Source: Chaenocephalus aceratus | Lineage: Eukaryota; Chordata; Actinopteri; Perciformes; Channichthyidae | Assembly (NCBI GenBank): GCA_023974075.1 | Contig: CM043797.1 | Span: 33,371,023 to 33,435,022, forward strand | Reading direction: 5' to 3' | Length of the DNA: 64,000 bases | Shown: positions 53,541 to 64,000 of the stretch, one piece after another | Position numbering within the stretch: position 1 is the stretch's first letter | How the letters are laid out: the number at the start of each line of letters is the position of its first letter | Position numbers and translations under genes: made by a program | The notes under the pieces: generated by a model | The model's database searches: none | The model's input: only the letters and a program-made list of their open reading frames with translations | Told to the model about the DNA's origin: nothing

Positions 53541-56500
53541 CCCATGGTGTGGGCGGTGATAATTAGCAACGGGAAGTATTAAATTAAAGCAAGCCAGTCA
53601 TTTTATGAGGCAAGCATTTATGAAGGTAACAGCATCCCTATAAATTAACGACCTCCCAATGCCTCCTGATGTGTTGCCACTCATCAGGTCCAGAGCCAAC
53701 CCCTGATAGGTCCACCATGTGACCTCACATGTTCAGTCTCGGTATTCTTGCCCCTGGGGGTTGTGCTGAGATGAGAGCTTGGGAGAGTGGATATTTGTGG
53801 AAGGACATGTGGTGGTGTCGAGACAAAATGCATGTTATCATTGCATATAATATGTTCTGGTATGCACTTAATCAAAAGAAAGAGGGTGTATTTAGGTCAG
53901 CGTCTGGCGTGTCTGTGCTTTATGCATCTACAGTGTAATACGTTTTTTACACACCACAAAATACTGTGTATCTCCATTTTGCTGAGGGTGTAGACATGTA
54001 TTTCCCAGACTACTTATCTTGTGTCAATTCAGCTGTAAATGTGGACACACCCTGCCTCTTACTCCAGACTGGGCATGGGAAACAAGGTGCTCGCTTTACA
54101 TTTTAAATCAATCTTGGTTGCCAGGGAGAATCATCCCTACCTTAACAGCATAAGGCTGAAATAAAGCCTCTGAAAATGACTGCTTCTGTGGAAAAAAGCA
54201 GGGCGAGCAGGAGGAAGGCAGTGCCATTTAGAAAGCCTGAATCATCCCCTGAACTATAAATCCACTGACCGCTCATCATTCAGCAGCATTTTAAAAAGCC
54301 CTTAAAGAAAAACATGGAGTGAAATGAATATGCTGTCACCTCTCATTTGGGTCTGGCCCGCTGGCTCAATAAGAAAAGTGTTGTTCCCTGGAAGGCTGCT
54401 AGCCCGGGCTGAGCTCTCAGGTTTAGGGTTTACCCCTGTCCCGCATTCTCAAGGCTTTTGAGGCCCGCGTCTCTCTTTCCTCCCCCACGTCCCCCCAGAC
54501 ATGTCTGACAGGCTGAACTCGATGCGGGCTGCTCACCAGACTACAAAAATCATTCATCTGTGCCTTCAGACGGTCAAATCTGGATCTAATAAAGGGAGCT
54601 CGTCTATTGATCCTATTCATGGGGAAAGCTACTGCCAACTGCAACCACTGGAGGGCTCTCTGGCTCAAGCTAGAAGCAGCTCATTGAGCACTTTAGTACC
54701 CCTTTGTTCAGAATGGGATACATTATAAGCCATCCGTGATTATTAACGGATTACTGCAAATTAGTTGATTCATTATTCAAATGATTTTTTAGGTTACAAG
54801 TAAAAATAAAATGTTCCAAAGAAAATATGTTTGCATTAATCATAAAGAAACTTTTACATTCGTTGTATCAAAAATGAACATAATGTGTGCAAATATCTAC
54901 AAGATGGTATATGGAATGTTTTACTCTTCCATATGCCATGTGGGATTATTGAGTCCAAAGACAACAATGGCAACCTCCCTTTTCACCTGTGGCACAAACA
55001 AACAAGTGTAACAGGAAACAGACGCTGCAGTGCTCTGACAGAGGGCCAGATCAGAGCAGGGCAGGATTCCCTGTTTCTTACACTTTTAAATGAAGCCGAA
55101 TGAAAGTACAGGCCGCAAAGCAAAGCCACAAAAAAAAATCATCCTCACACAGGGGCAAGGAGAAGGAGGCATCTGAGAATGAAGGAGGAAAGGGGACAGG
55201 GAGAAGGAGAGTGAGTCACAGTCACTTTTAGGGTTGTGTTTATGTGTGGGTGAGGGCACTACCCCAAACGCCTAGGCAAAACCACAGCATTCCACGCCGG
55301 GTCTTAAAGAGACAGAGCGACGCTGTCATCATGGGTATTTGGGGAGTAAAGTGTTAACATATGGTGAGGGCTATTTGAGATGGCTGGTTAGACGCACAGA
55401 AGCTAGTAGGTGGCCGTGCCAGCTCTCAACATGTTCAGGTAGTGTTTTTAGAAAAAAAGTAGCTGTATCGGTTTTTGTTTCCCTTAAGCAAAAGAGACAG
55501 AAATTGATTAAATGTACAAAAAATAAATATCAACATTTAATATGAGAGATTTCTATTCAAAGCTAAAGAGACATTTATTCTTAACTTGTGTCATGATACT
55601 GGTAAAGATGATAGTTTATGATGTGCTGTGTCTGCAATGCAGAGATCCAGTGATAGAGGGCAGAGTTGAGCTGTGAAACGAGTAAGGCATGTCAGGCTTG
55701 TGTTAAAAAAAATTCTTAAGGAGTTACAAACCTTTTAGACAAAACAATTCTGATAACTAGCACCATTAGCTACACATTACAGCATCATTTTCTCCCATAC
55801 CTCTAGTTATGACAAGTCAAAGGAAATATGAAGAAAGCTAATTGTAAGTTAAAATCCCCTACTATAAAAAACTAAAACAAATTCAAGTGACAAGTGTACA
55901 ATACAAGAGTTAGATTGATTTTGTTGTATTGATCCATACATCACAAACACAAGCTGTATAATGGACGGCTTGGTAGCACAGAACTCTGAGGTTCTCTACT
56001 GCAAAATCTTCCATCCATAGACATACAGCAGATTGGGTAACAGTCTGAATGAGGACAGGCCCAGATTGCAAGTAGAGGAAGAGAAACATCTCACTGATAG
56101 GAAGAGAGAGAAAGAAGACAAGACTGAGAGAGAATGTGTAGGTGTGAGGTGTGAGTGGTGGTGGTGTTGTGTTGACAATCGGGTGGTTAGAGACAAGCTG
56201 AGGCTCGGGTATAGGAGAAATAGAAAGTGTGTAAGGGGGTTTTGAAGAGAGGTTTACTGAGAAGGAAGAGAGGATGCGAGAAGGAAATGAAATGGAGGTT
56301 AGGGGGCAACAAGAGAAACAGCCTGTTTCCTCTCTGAAAATCCATGGCACACTATGGACTTAACATCCTTAAACCATCAATGGGGCTCTAAAAATAGCCC
56401 CCGTTTCTGCACAGTAAGGGTGGGAGTAGGGGGGAGTAAGGTGTGGGTGGGGCGGCTGGTGGTTGGAAATGGGAATCAGCGCATGAGACTGGGAGTGAAA

Positions 56501-57309
56501 AGTTGGAGGGAAACAAAGAAACAGACAGTGGTGATGACTGATGAGAGATTGGACAGATATTTCCTGGCTGCATGTGTATGAGAGAGTGACTAAGATAGAG
56601 GAAGATAGGGAGTAGGAGTAAGATAGTGAAAGTGGGAGTAAGTAGTCACAGTAGTTTTCACTTAGTAAAAAGTCTTATGGAAGTACTATTTTTCTATCCT
56701 TGGGAAAGCACTTTGTTGCAGTTAGTTATGATGCAGATTTTTAATTCTCTGACACAATATATAATGAGCTGCAGCCTGCTCCCACACAACAGCAGATGTT
56801 AGCACACGCTAAAGGCCAGTGTTCCTCATTTAGCCCCCAGTATGGCCCTGAAAATCGATCGTCCACTTTCTTTTAAAGAATAAGGAACAAGTTTGTCTCG
56901 ACAATTTGACGTTGGAGTCTATGACCTGAAGCAGAACATATCTACAGTAATGGCTTCCATCCTCCCACTTCACTAGCCGAGGATGCATAATTCTATTGGG
57001 ATAGCCTCCTTCTTTAAACCCAGAGAGACTGTGATTTAGTGAAGGATTACTCTGAGTAGATTTGACCCTGCCATCCCAAAACTTAAGTGAATACTCGCTC
57101 TTGTAAAACAGGTGAAAGATTGGATGTGTAGAAAGAAAGACTTATGTTCTGCTCGAAGACTTTCCCAACATCGACCACAATGCACTAGGAGGCTTTGTTG
57201 CCTGCTTGGACCCAACCCTATGTCAAACATTCATGGGATGGCTGCAAAGAACTTTAGGTAACCCTAAGCAACTATTTCTACACACACTCTACATTTTGGA
57301 CAGTTAGCT
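53541..57309. other. Intergenic DNA
   Basis: No gene recognised. It contains purine-rich stretches at about 55,140-55,215 and 56,060-56,640. The predicted 60-146-codon frames follow base composition bias. Confidence 0.4.
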
Positions 57310-57770
57310 ATGATTTCTAGTGATGGCGAGATGAAGCCTTATGAAGCTTTGAAGCTTTCCAGCCAATTGGTTCGCAAAAGGGTTCATCTCATGAGGCTTC
57401 ATCATTTGAACACAAACCCCCTGTTGGTCAAAGTGTGTAAAACAGGCAGATTGGACATCTCAACAGTGTGCTCTATCTCATACCGAGTTCCCAATGAGTA
57501 AAGCATTAGAATAACTCTAAACAACGAACATTAAATCATATTTTCATCTTAACGATATTGTTTTATTTCCAGTTGAATGATTGTGATTGAAAAGCCTAAG
57601 GAGGCTGGTAAACATTGCAAAGAGGGATTTGTATTCCTTAATAATATTCATAAATATAACCATGTTGTAGCCTGAGAAAGGCTAAACCATATCAAAGAAT
57701 ACATTTATTAACTACATTATCTCATTTAGCTGTAGCTTTTATAAACAACAAAAAAGACGTATTGTTCAGT

Positions 57771-57830
57771 CAGTCGTTGAACCAGGGACCCTGCTGTCAT
57801 GAGTCAACTGCTTTCCAGCTGAGCCACAGC
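57771..57830 (-). other. tRNA-like sequence inside the hAT element
   Basis: The minus strand reads GCTGTGGCTCAGCTGGAAAG, then TTGACTCATGACAGCAGGGT and CCTGGTTCAACGACTG. TGGCTCAGCTGG is a perfect Pol III A box. The B box (GGTTCAACGAC) is poor and the acceptor stem does not close, so this is a decayed tRNA-derived segment and not a working tRNA gene. Confidence 0.4.
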
Positions 57831-58017
57831 ACACACACTGAATCTCCCTGACAACACTGGAGCATATGTATTCCTGTATTTATTTGTTTTTATTCCTACA
57901 TTTATTTATGCTTGTATCTATTTATACTTATGACATGTTCCGACCTCTATAAGTAAGGGTCTGAGCTCTCTTAATTCCATCGTGTCACCGGGCCCGGGTA
58001 CAGGAGGAGTAATATGG

Positions 58018-58081
58018 TTCTTATTATACATTCATATGAGCGTTGTGGTTCAACGGTTCAACCATGGATGTATAATAAGAA
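58018..58081. repeat. Hairpin, 14-bp arms
   Basis: TTCTTATTATACAT (58,018-58,031) and its exact complement ATGTATAATAAGAA (58,068-58,081) enclose a 36-base loop with the direct repeat GTTCAAC. Confidence 0.85.
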
Positions 58082-58667
58082 CTGGATACAGCGTGGGAGG
58101 CGGGGCCTCATTCATTCCTATGAGAGTTGCAAAATACAGAGTTGCTCATTAGCGCATGATGATAAAATGGTCCAACTTTTGAGAGAGCGAAACGTCACAG
58201 ATTACCCGGCATGCCTGAGAAGTACCCGTATGTGCGCTCATAGCACATGCGCAACTTTAACCAAAATGCTCGTTCACATCAAGCACGTCAATTTGCGTAC
58301 ACGTAACAGCACCGCACGTTCATGACAGCATGGTAATGATTTGTTATTATGATGGATTTGATATTAACGAGGCGGCAATTAGCAGCTAGCGGCTAGCTAG
58401 TAATTATGCTAATGTTACAATCGTTATGTACTTATATTACGCTGTAACAGGATCTAGTGATATCCAAGCAACAGAGCTTCATTTAGCATGAAATAATGAT
58501 TCCACTGTATATATACTTAGGCCTATAATAATAAGTAATATTAACTATTTAATACAACATTTACGGTACAATATTTAATCATACAGCCCATGTAGTATGA
58601 TAATGAATTACAGCAAACATGTGCAATATATCCATTATTACAGCTCCGTGGGATGGCAGTAAGACCA

Positions 58668-58698
58668 GAGCCCTAGAGAGATTATCTCTCTAGGGCTC
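58668..58698. repeat. Perfect palindrome, 15-bp arms with one-base loop
   Basis: GAGCCCTAGAGAGAT (58,668-58,682), T, then ATCTCTCTAGGGCTC (58,684-58,698). Confidence 0.95.
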
Positions 58699-59504
58699 CG
58701 AGTAAGACGATATGGGTCCGTTCTCCATGGGTAAAGATAAATGCAACTCACGTTGGTTTCTCATACAGCATCTCTGTAAACTATGTGTATTCACTGAATT
58801 TCACTCTCTGCCTTTAACAGCTTGTTGTAGCTCCAATAGCTCCAGCCCCCACCCTCTCTGTGAGCACGGTGTGCTCTGATTGGTCGGGACACGTAACATG
58901 AACGTGCCGGGCGGCGCGGTCCCGTGGGTTAGATGCGCGTTCATAATGCAGAGGGAAATAACTCTCAGAATAACGTTATTAGCACATTATTACAACTTGA
59001 AGAACGAATGTTTTTAATAAGGGCTATACAAGTGTTCATACTGGGTAGTTTATTTAGTTTAAAAAAAATTATCCAACGATTTACAGACCACTCTTTCCCC
59101 ATGTAAGTCAATGGGAAAAAGTGTTTCCGGGCCTGGCAACCAAACGGAAGTGTAGTACCGCCGTTGGCCAGCATGAATATTTTCATCTAAGTCCGGCACA
59201 CTTCCTGGGGGCTTGGGTTCAACCATAGACTGTAAAACCGATCTGAATCGCTTCCTGAAGCAGTCACGTGGTATTGACAGGCAGCGAGGCTTCGTTTGTC
59301 ATCGATGACGTCACTGGCCCAAAACGATACAAGCCTGATACATGCTTCATAAAAAGCTTCGGGGATTACTCGACACACGCTCCGAAGCCTCGGCGCAATA
59401 CGTAACATCACTAATAATTTCTCCTCAACCAACTAATGTCTGAATTTCAAACTCAATACTTTGGCTTTGGTGGCTCCATTGAAAGCCTCAATGTGTTCCT
59501 CTCA

Positions 59505-60272
59505 AGGCGCGTTTCCACTGCAGCGGGTAGCTCGCTTTAAGCGTGCCGAGCCGTGCGGGGCCCGTTTTTGGTTGCGTTTCCACTTGGCCTAGTTTTGGCC
59601 CGGGGCTTTTTCACCTTTTTTCTGGCCCGACTAAATCGTGGTTCTATGGCCAGGAACAACCAGGCTGAGTAGGGCTGAGTATGCTAAACTAGAGAGAGAA
59701 TCGCTCACAAGGGGACTACAACTACAACAAGATGAACATAATTTGACAGTGATTTAATTGTAATACACGTTTCAAAATGATGCCGAAGTAACAACATACT
59801 GATACCGGTTAGTAAAAACCATGAATTAATGCTTTGACAAGTCTGCAGACAGACGGCAGGCGGAAAACCCTTTTAAAATGCTTGTTTTCTAAATGGAGCT
59901 TGGCTAAGCTAACGTTATATATGCTCCGACCGTCCACACTCACAACAACGGCCTATCCAGACTAAATAAACCAGCGACTGTATTCGCCATGACACAGGCA
60001 GTCTGTGGTTTGTACTTGTTTAACTTTTGTCTAGTTTCTAAACAGATATGAGGAGCTGTGAGCTCTGAGTGCTAAGAGCTAACGGCTGTGTTGTTTTTCT
60101 GGGGCGCTCATTGAAGATGACGTCACGGGCCGGCTCCGCCTACACTGCGTTACTATAGTAACTACCCCAGTTCCCAAACTGTAATGGAAGCGCAGCATTA
60201 AAGTGAGCCGGGGCTAATAAGGCCTAACCAAACCGAGCGAGGCCGAGCGAGGCCTGCAGTGGAAACGCGCCA
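59505..60272. mobile_element. Non-autonomous TIR DNA transposon, copy 2
   Basis: Same family and same orientation as 3070-3826, with very high identity over the whole length. Differences seen are scattered substitutions and short indels, including a duplicated GAGCGAGGCC near the right end. The left terminus has lost its first T, and the flanks (TCA on the left, TAA on the right) no longer match exactly. Confidence 0.85.
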
Positions 60273-62009
60273 TAAGTAAATGGTTCCTATAGGCTCCATT
60301 AGGGGAGCGCCAAAGCTACAGAGGTTGTGCAAAGATGTGTGTGAGTTTTTCAAATTTAGATCGGCACATGTATAACTCAATTCAGAATAACATACTTACT
60401 TGATATCTTCTACAAAACTCTGTATATAGATATATTTAAAAAGAGATGTCCTCCTCACCCAAAAACCGTAGCCTACGTAGGCCACATTTGTGCTCTCAAT
60501 CACTTTCCTCAGATCAGCTAGCTAGCAGCTCATACTTTTTTCCTGAAGACTATGTTGCACAGTTGACCAAGAAACATCAGTCAGCCTTTATAAACTGTAA
60601 CCAGCAGTAAAAACTGTATGTCAATCATCTTAAGCACACTCCTTGTAGTTCTGGTCAAACAACAGGCCACTTACCATAAATCCAGTGGTGTAGGCCCCAC
60701 AGGAACCCTTTCTCAATAGTTAAATGCCACTTGTTAGCTGTTTAACTTTATTTGTTTATGAGAGATATATCCAAGATAGGTTACCCTGGTTTTGATCCTA
60801 ACATATATCCTCTGCAAGAGCATGATTGTATGATGCATAGGTATGATGTTCCTCCTAATGAGAGAAAACAGCAGGATTGAGAAGGGATAACTTTCTTGAG
60901 TGGGTTCCATGCTTGATTAGATTCCCAACCAGAGCACTTTCTTGTTCCTGGTTTACATGTGATTGAGCCAACCAATCAGAATCTAGGTGGACTTAGACTG
61001 AGGTGAAAGTGAGAAAACACACACAGGTAGATTCAGTTATGATTGTAACAGCATGTAAGCATGTACATATGTTAATAAAGGAAACAAATGTATTTATTTT
61101 TTAAATATCTTGATGTCACTTTTAAATCCTTGTTCTTATGTTCTCCTTTTATCACAAAAAACATGCTTGTTTCAGAAGCTGAGAGAAAGTAAAAAATCAT
61201 CCTGTCTAAAGAAACATGGTGATATGCAAACATTATTTAAAAATGGTCTAGATCTTTGAGAAAGAGATGCATGTATGTGATCTTTTAGCCAGCAATGTTT
61301 AATGGGTGTGTGTCAAAGAAAGAAACCAAACTATATTACAGAAATGTACTATTACATTTACTATTAGTAGTAGTAGTAGTAGAACCTTTATTTATCCAGG
61401 AAAATCAATTAAGAACAAATTCTCTATTAACTACTTACTTGTCACCTGGGTTGATAAAACAAAGTATATATCACCAATTGTTGTAATGACCCATGCCTGA
61501 TGGTAGAGAGGGGATGTTGAAACAGTAGTGAAGGAGACCAGACACAGGACACTACACAGACTCAGTTGAAAGCAGCCACTGACAAGCAGCTCCTTCTTCC
61601 CTCTCATCGCGCTGATAAGGCCTCCTCTGCTGCCTGAACCACACACCTCATCACCGGCTGTACGACCTGAACAAAGCCGACAGGTCTACCAGCGCGTTGA
61701 TGTTGTTATCAGTGTGAACACACCAGGGATGTAGTGGAACTAATGATACCTCTTTCTCACAACAAGTGACCAGGAAAATACTGAAACACTGTGGCACAAC
61801 CATGACCTTAATTATGTCTCACATAGTGTGAAATCAGATTGACAAACTGAAATAATTCCTGGTTTTGTATATAAAAGGTTTGTGCCACCAAAATGTATGT
61901 GTGTGAAATGCTCTGTCAGGATGTTTATTTTCAAAACCATCGTACCTGATGCAATGTATTATCTTTTCAATTTACACACGGCATCTATTGCACGTCTGTC
62001 CGTCCTGTG
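60273..62009. other. Intergenic DNA with a LINE-tail fragment
   Basis: No gene recognised. At about 61,363-61,415 a TAG array is followed by AACCTTTATTTATCCAGG, the reverse of a common fish non-LTR tail. The rest is AT-rich. Confidence 0.4.
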
Positions 62010-62184
62010 AGAGGGCAGTCTCCTCTGTTGCTCTCCCTGAGGTGTTCCATTTTCCCCCAGTTTTTCCTTGTACGATGTGAGGGTCCAAGGACAATGGGTG
62101 TCGTATTGTCATATTGATATTCTGTACAAAGCACTGAGACAAATGTAACATGTTGGGCTATATAAATAAACATTGATTGATTGA
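62010..62184 (+). mobile_element. Short non-LTR (LINE/SINE) 3' tail
   Basis: CAGTTTTTCCTTGTACGATG, GTGAGGGTCCAAGGACAATG and GGGCTATATAAATAAACATT followed by a GATT array (to 62,184) form the recognisable 3' end of a fish non-LTR element. The body is missing. Confidence 0.65.
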
Positions 62185-63895
62185 AGGAATTCTATATAGT
62201 ATTACAGTATACGATTATTCTATTCAACATTATTTAATTGTATACTCAATTGTATGTATGTATATTTTATCTATTCTATTTTATTTATCTACATAGTTTT
62301 CTTATTTCTGCAACTTACTTGAACCATGTGTCTAATGCACGATTGTATTGCACTTGTTTATGTCTTGTATTTTTACGTTTTGATCTGTTTATTCTATGTT
62401 GCAGCTGTTGTTGGTAATGCTCTTAGCCTCACTCCTCCCCCAACCACTCCCCTCATTAGAGCTGTGTATGACAGGCACCTGGCATTTTGTTCTTCCCTTT
62501 AGCTCTGTCTGTCGTGGTCGGTGGTACAGGTAGGCTGCCTATTTCAATAGATTGATACATTGGTCTCTTGTTCTGCTTGTTGTGCTCACTTGCTGCTTCC
62601 TTACATTGTGTCTAGCCACCTATCGTCCTGCACATCAGTAGTTTGCTGAAACCTCATTCCTGTGGTAAGTAGGGCCAGAACACACATGTTTGTACGTCAC
62701 ATGGTGAGCCATTTGTAACCTACATTTTGCTTGTTTTCAGGTTTACCTGCTGCTGTTTTGGCCTTTAATATATTGTTTGCTATTTTGTTGTTGTGTTTTT
62801 GTTTACGTTTGATTGTATTAATTAGTTATGCTTATTTTGCATTTGTCTTATAGTTTTGCTCAGTTTTTTGTGTGTATACCTGTTTTGCCTTTTAGTTATT
62901 GGCCTTTAGCCTCAGTCTGCTGTGGTGAAGAGCACTGGGGAGTGAGTGACCCGCTTGCTGTGTGTGGCTTGACTGCACCTGGTGAGTATTTGGTAGCACC
63001 CTAGTTTCACTCAACGTAGCCTGCCAGCCTTTTTACTGCCTCACCTTTTAGTTTATACATACTTTTAATATCACATTTGAAACATTACATTACATTCTGT
63101 AATAAAGATAATTTAACTGAATATTTCTTTGCAGCAAAATGTCACGAGTTTCCTCTGTTTTGATTACAATTAATAAAACGGCCTTATTTTTAAACGCGTC
63201 TCTGCCTCTCAGTAAACAAACCTGTGTTTCCTGATTGCTTTTGAAGTCAAGGGTTTTGGTAAAAGGTAAAGCATTGACTTGTCTACTACCTTGGGTGATT
63301 CCATATTTTGCTAACCGATTTAGATGACAATCCAAAGTTAAGGTTCGGAATATGGATGAATACACATTTCAGGATTACATATTTTGAGTGTAAGCAGAGT
63401 TGCTAGAGAGATATTAGTTGGTCCTACTGGGGGGTTTTAATGGCCGCCCGACAGTTTACTTTTTTTTTTTTAATATAATTTAATAAGACTCTCAGGAAGG
63501 AAAGTTGATTTAAATGCATGTTGCTGATTTTATTAACACAAATGCAGGGCTAATTGACTGTTAATCCTTATTATTTAGTCCACACCAAGTGGTTGTTAGT
63601 AGTTTACTCACTCAAGTCAAAAAGTCTCGTGTCAGTTTCCATTTCTCTTGGTGCTATCAACACTTATTCTGGCATGCTCCCTCTGTCCCCCTGTCTATCT
63701 CTCCCCACATCTTTCTCACTGATTGCTCTCCCTCTAGTTGCCTCCCAGGCCTGCACCTCTCCTCTCTCACTCCTCTAATGAGAGCGTGTGTTACACAGGC
63801 ATTCAGAGAACCTCCTCTGCTAATTACATGACAAGCATCTCGTTCTGGAACGCTAATGAAGAGGAATAGTGAGCAGTGGACGCCACTGGAGTCGT
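62185..63895. other. Intergenic DNA
   Basis: T-rich and without a recognised gene or element. Confidence 0.4.
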
Positions 63896-63896
63896 A

Positions 63897-64000
63897 AGTG
63901 TGTGTGTGTGTGTGTTGTGTGTGTGTGTGTGTGTGTTTGTGGTGTGTGTGTGTGGTGTGTGTGTGTGTGTGTGTGTGGTGTGTGTGTGTGTGTTGTGTGG
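63897..64000. repeat. GT microsatellite at the window end
   Basis: GT repeats interrupted several times by single extra T or G (GTTGTG, GTGGTG). The array continues to the last base, so its real length is unknown. Confidence 0.95.

Larger units (their letters stand above)
57318..59413. mobile_element. hAT-like element, non-autonomous, composite
   Basis: Ends are inverted (TAGTGATG at 57,318; CATCACTA at 59,413), with GAAGC/GCTTC-rich subterminal repeats on both sides. It is flanked by 8-bp near-duplicates, ATGATTTC (57,310-57,317) and ATAATTTC (59,414-59,421), matching at 7 of 8. Termini of this kind and 8-bp target duplications are typical of hAT. No transposase frame was found in 2.1 kb. 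The inside holds a tRNA-like stretch and two strong palindromes, suggesting that other small elements have inserted. Confidence 0.7.

Noticed and set aside
43884..57300. ets1, the expected neighbour of fli1
   Set aside because: No ETS or PNT exon other than those of fli1 was found; ets1 would lie beyond the window.
57771..57830. tRNA gene on the minus strand
   Set aside because: A good A box but a poor B box and no closing acceptor stem; it is a tRNA-derived relic in a transposon.

Overview
This is nuclear DNA of a ray-finned (teleost) fish. The genes are split by GT-AG introns. The repeats are typical fish types: L2-type LINE tails, hAT and small TIR elements, a DIRS-type tyrosine-recombinase retrotransposon, and long CA, CT and GA microsatellites. 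Two vertebrate genes are present: kcnj1 (ROMK/Kir1.1-type inward-rectifier K+ channel, + strand) and fli1 (ETS transcription factor, - strand). They lie tail to tail, as KCNJ1 and FLI1 do in tetrapods (ETS1-FLI1-KCNJ1-KCNJ5 block), which supports both identifications. The genus, and which teleost fli1 or kcnj1 paralogue this is, cannot be decided from the window.

Layout. 1-8.9 kb is repeat-rich intergenic DNA: an L2-type LINE tail, a 40-bp minisatellite, a 757-bp TIR element, two diverged copies of an unknown repeat with a hAT transposase fragment between them, and a second LINE tail. From about 8.94 kb a TATA box and a donor-terminated segment look like a non-coding first exon of kcnj1. Its single coding exon is at 16,817-17,938. 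The putative 7.7-kb intron carries an antisense DIRS1-type element (10,774-16,261) with inverted termini and an internal complementary region that joins the complements of both ends. Its gag and pol are damaged, but its recombinase frame is open.

fli1 runs right to left from upstream exons at 48-50 kb, through a canonical first coding exon at 43.9 kb, to the ETS-domain exon ending at 22,970. Nine coding exons can be joined with consistent splice phases to about 450 residues, close to human FLI1 (452). Two points stand out. An upstream exon at 48.2 kb encodes an ERG-type alternative N-terminus and splices in phase to exon 2. Exon 3 has an 11-base homopolymer that breaks the frame by one base, most likely an assembly error or a length polymorphism.

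50.4-64 kb shows no gene. It holds a degenerate ~270-bp tandem repeat, a 2.1-kb hAT element with nested palindromes, a second copy of the 0.76-kb TIR element, short LINE tails and a terminal GT microsatellite.

I did not find a new gene system. The most notable observations are the DIRS structure, the ERG-like fli1 exon, the exon-3 frame break, and unusual residues at the kcnj1 selectivity filter and pH-gate position.
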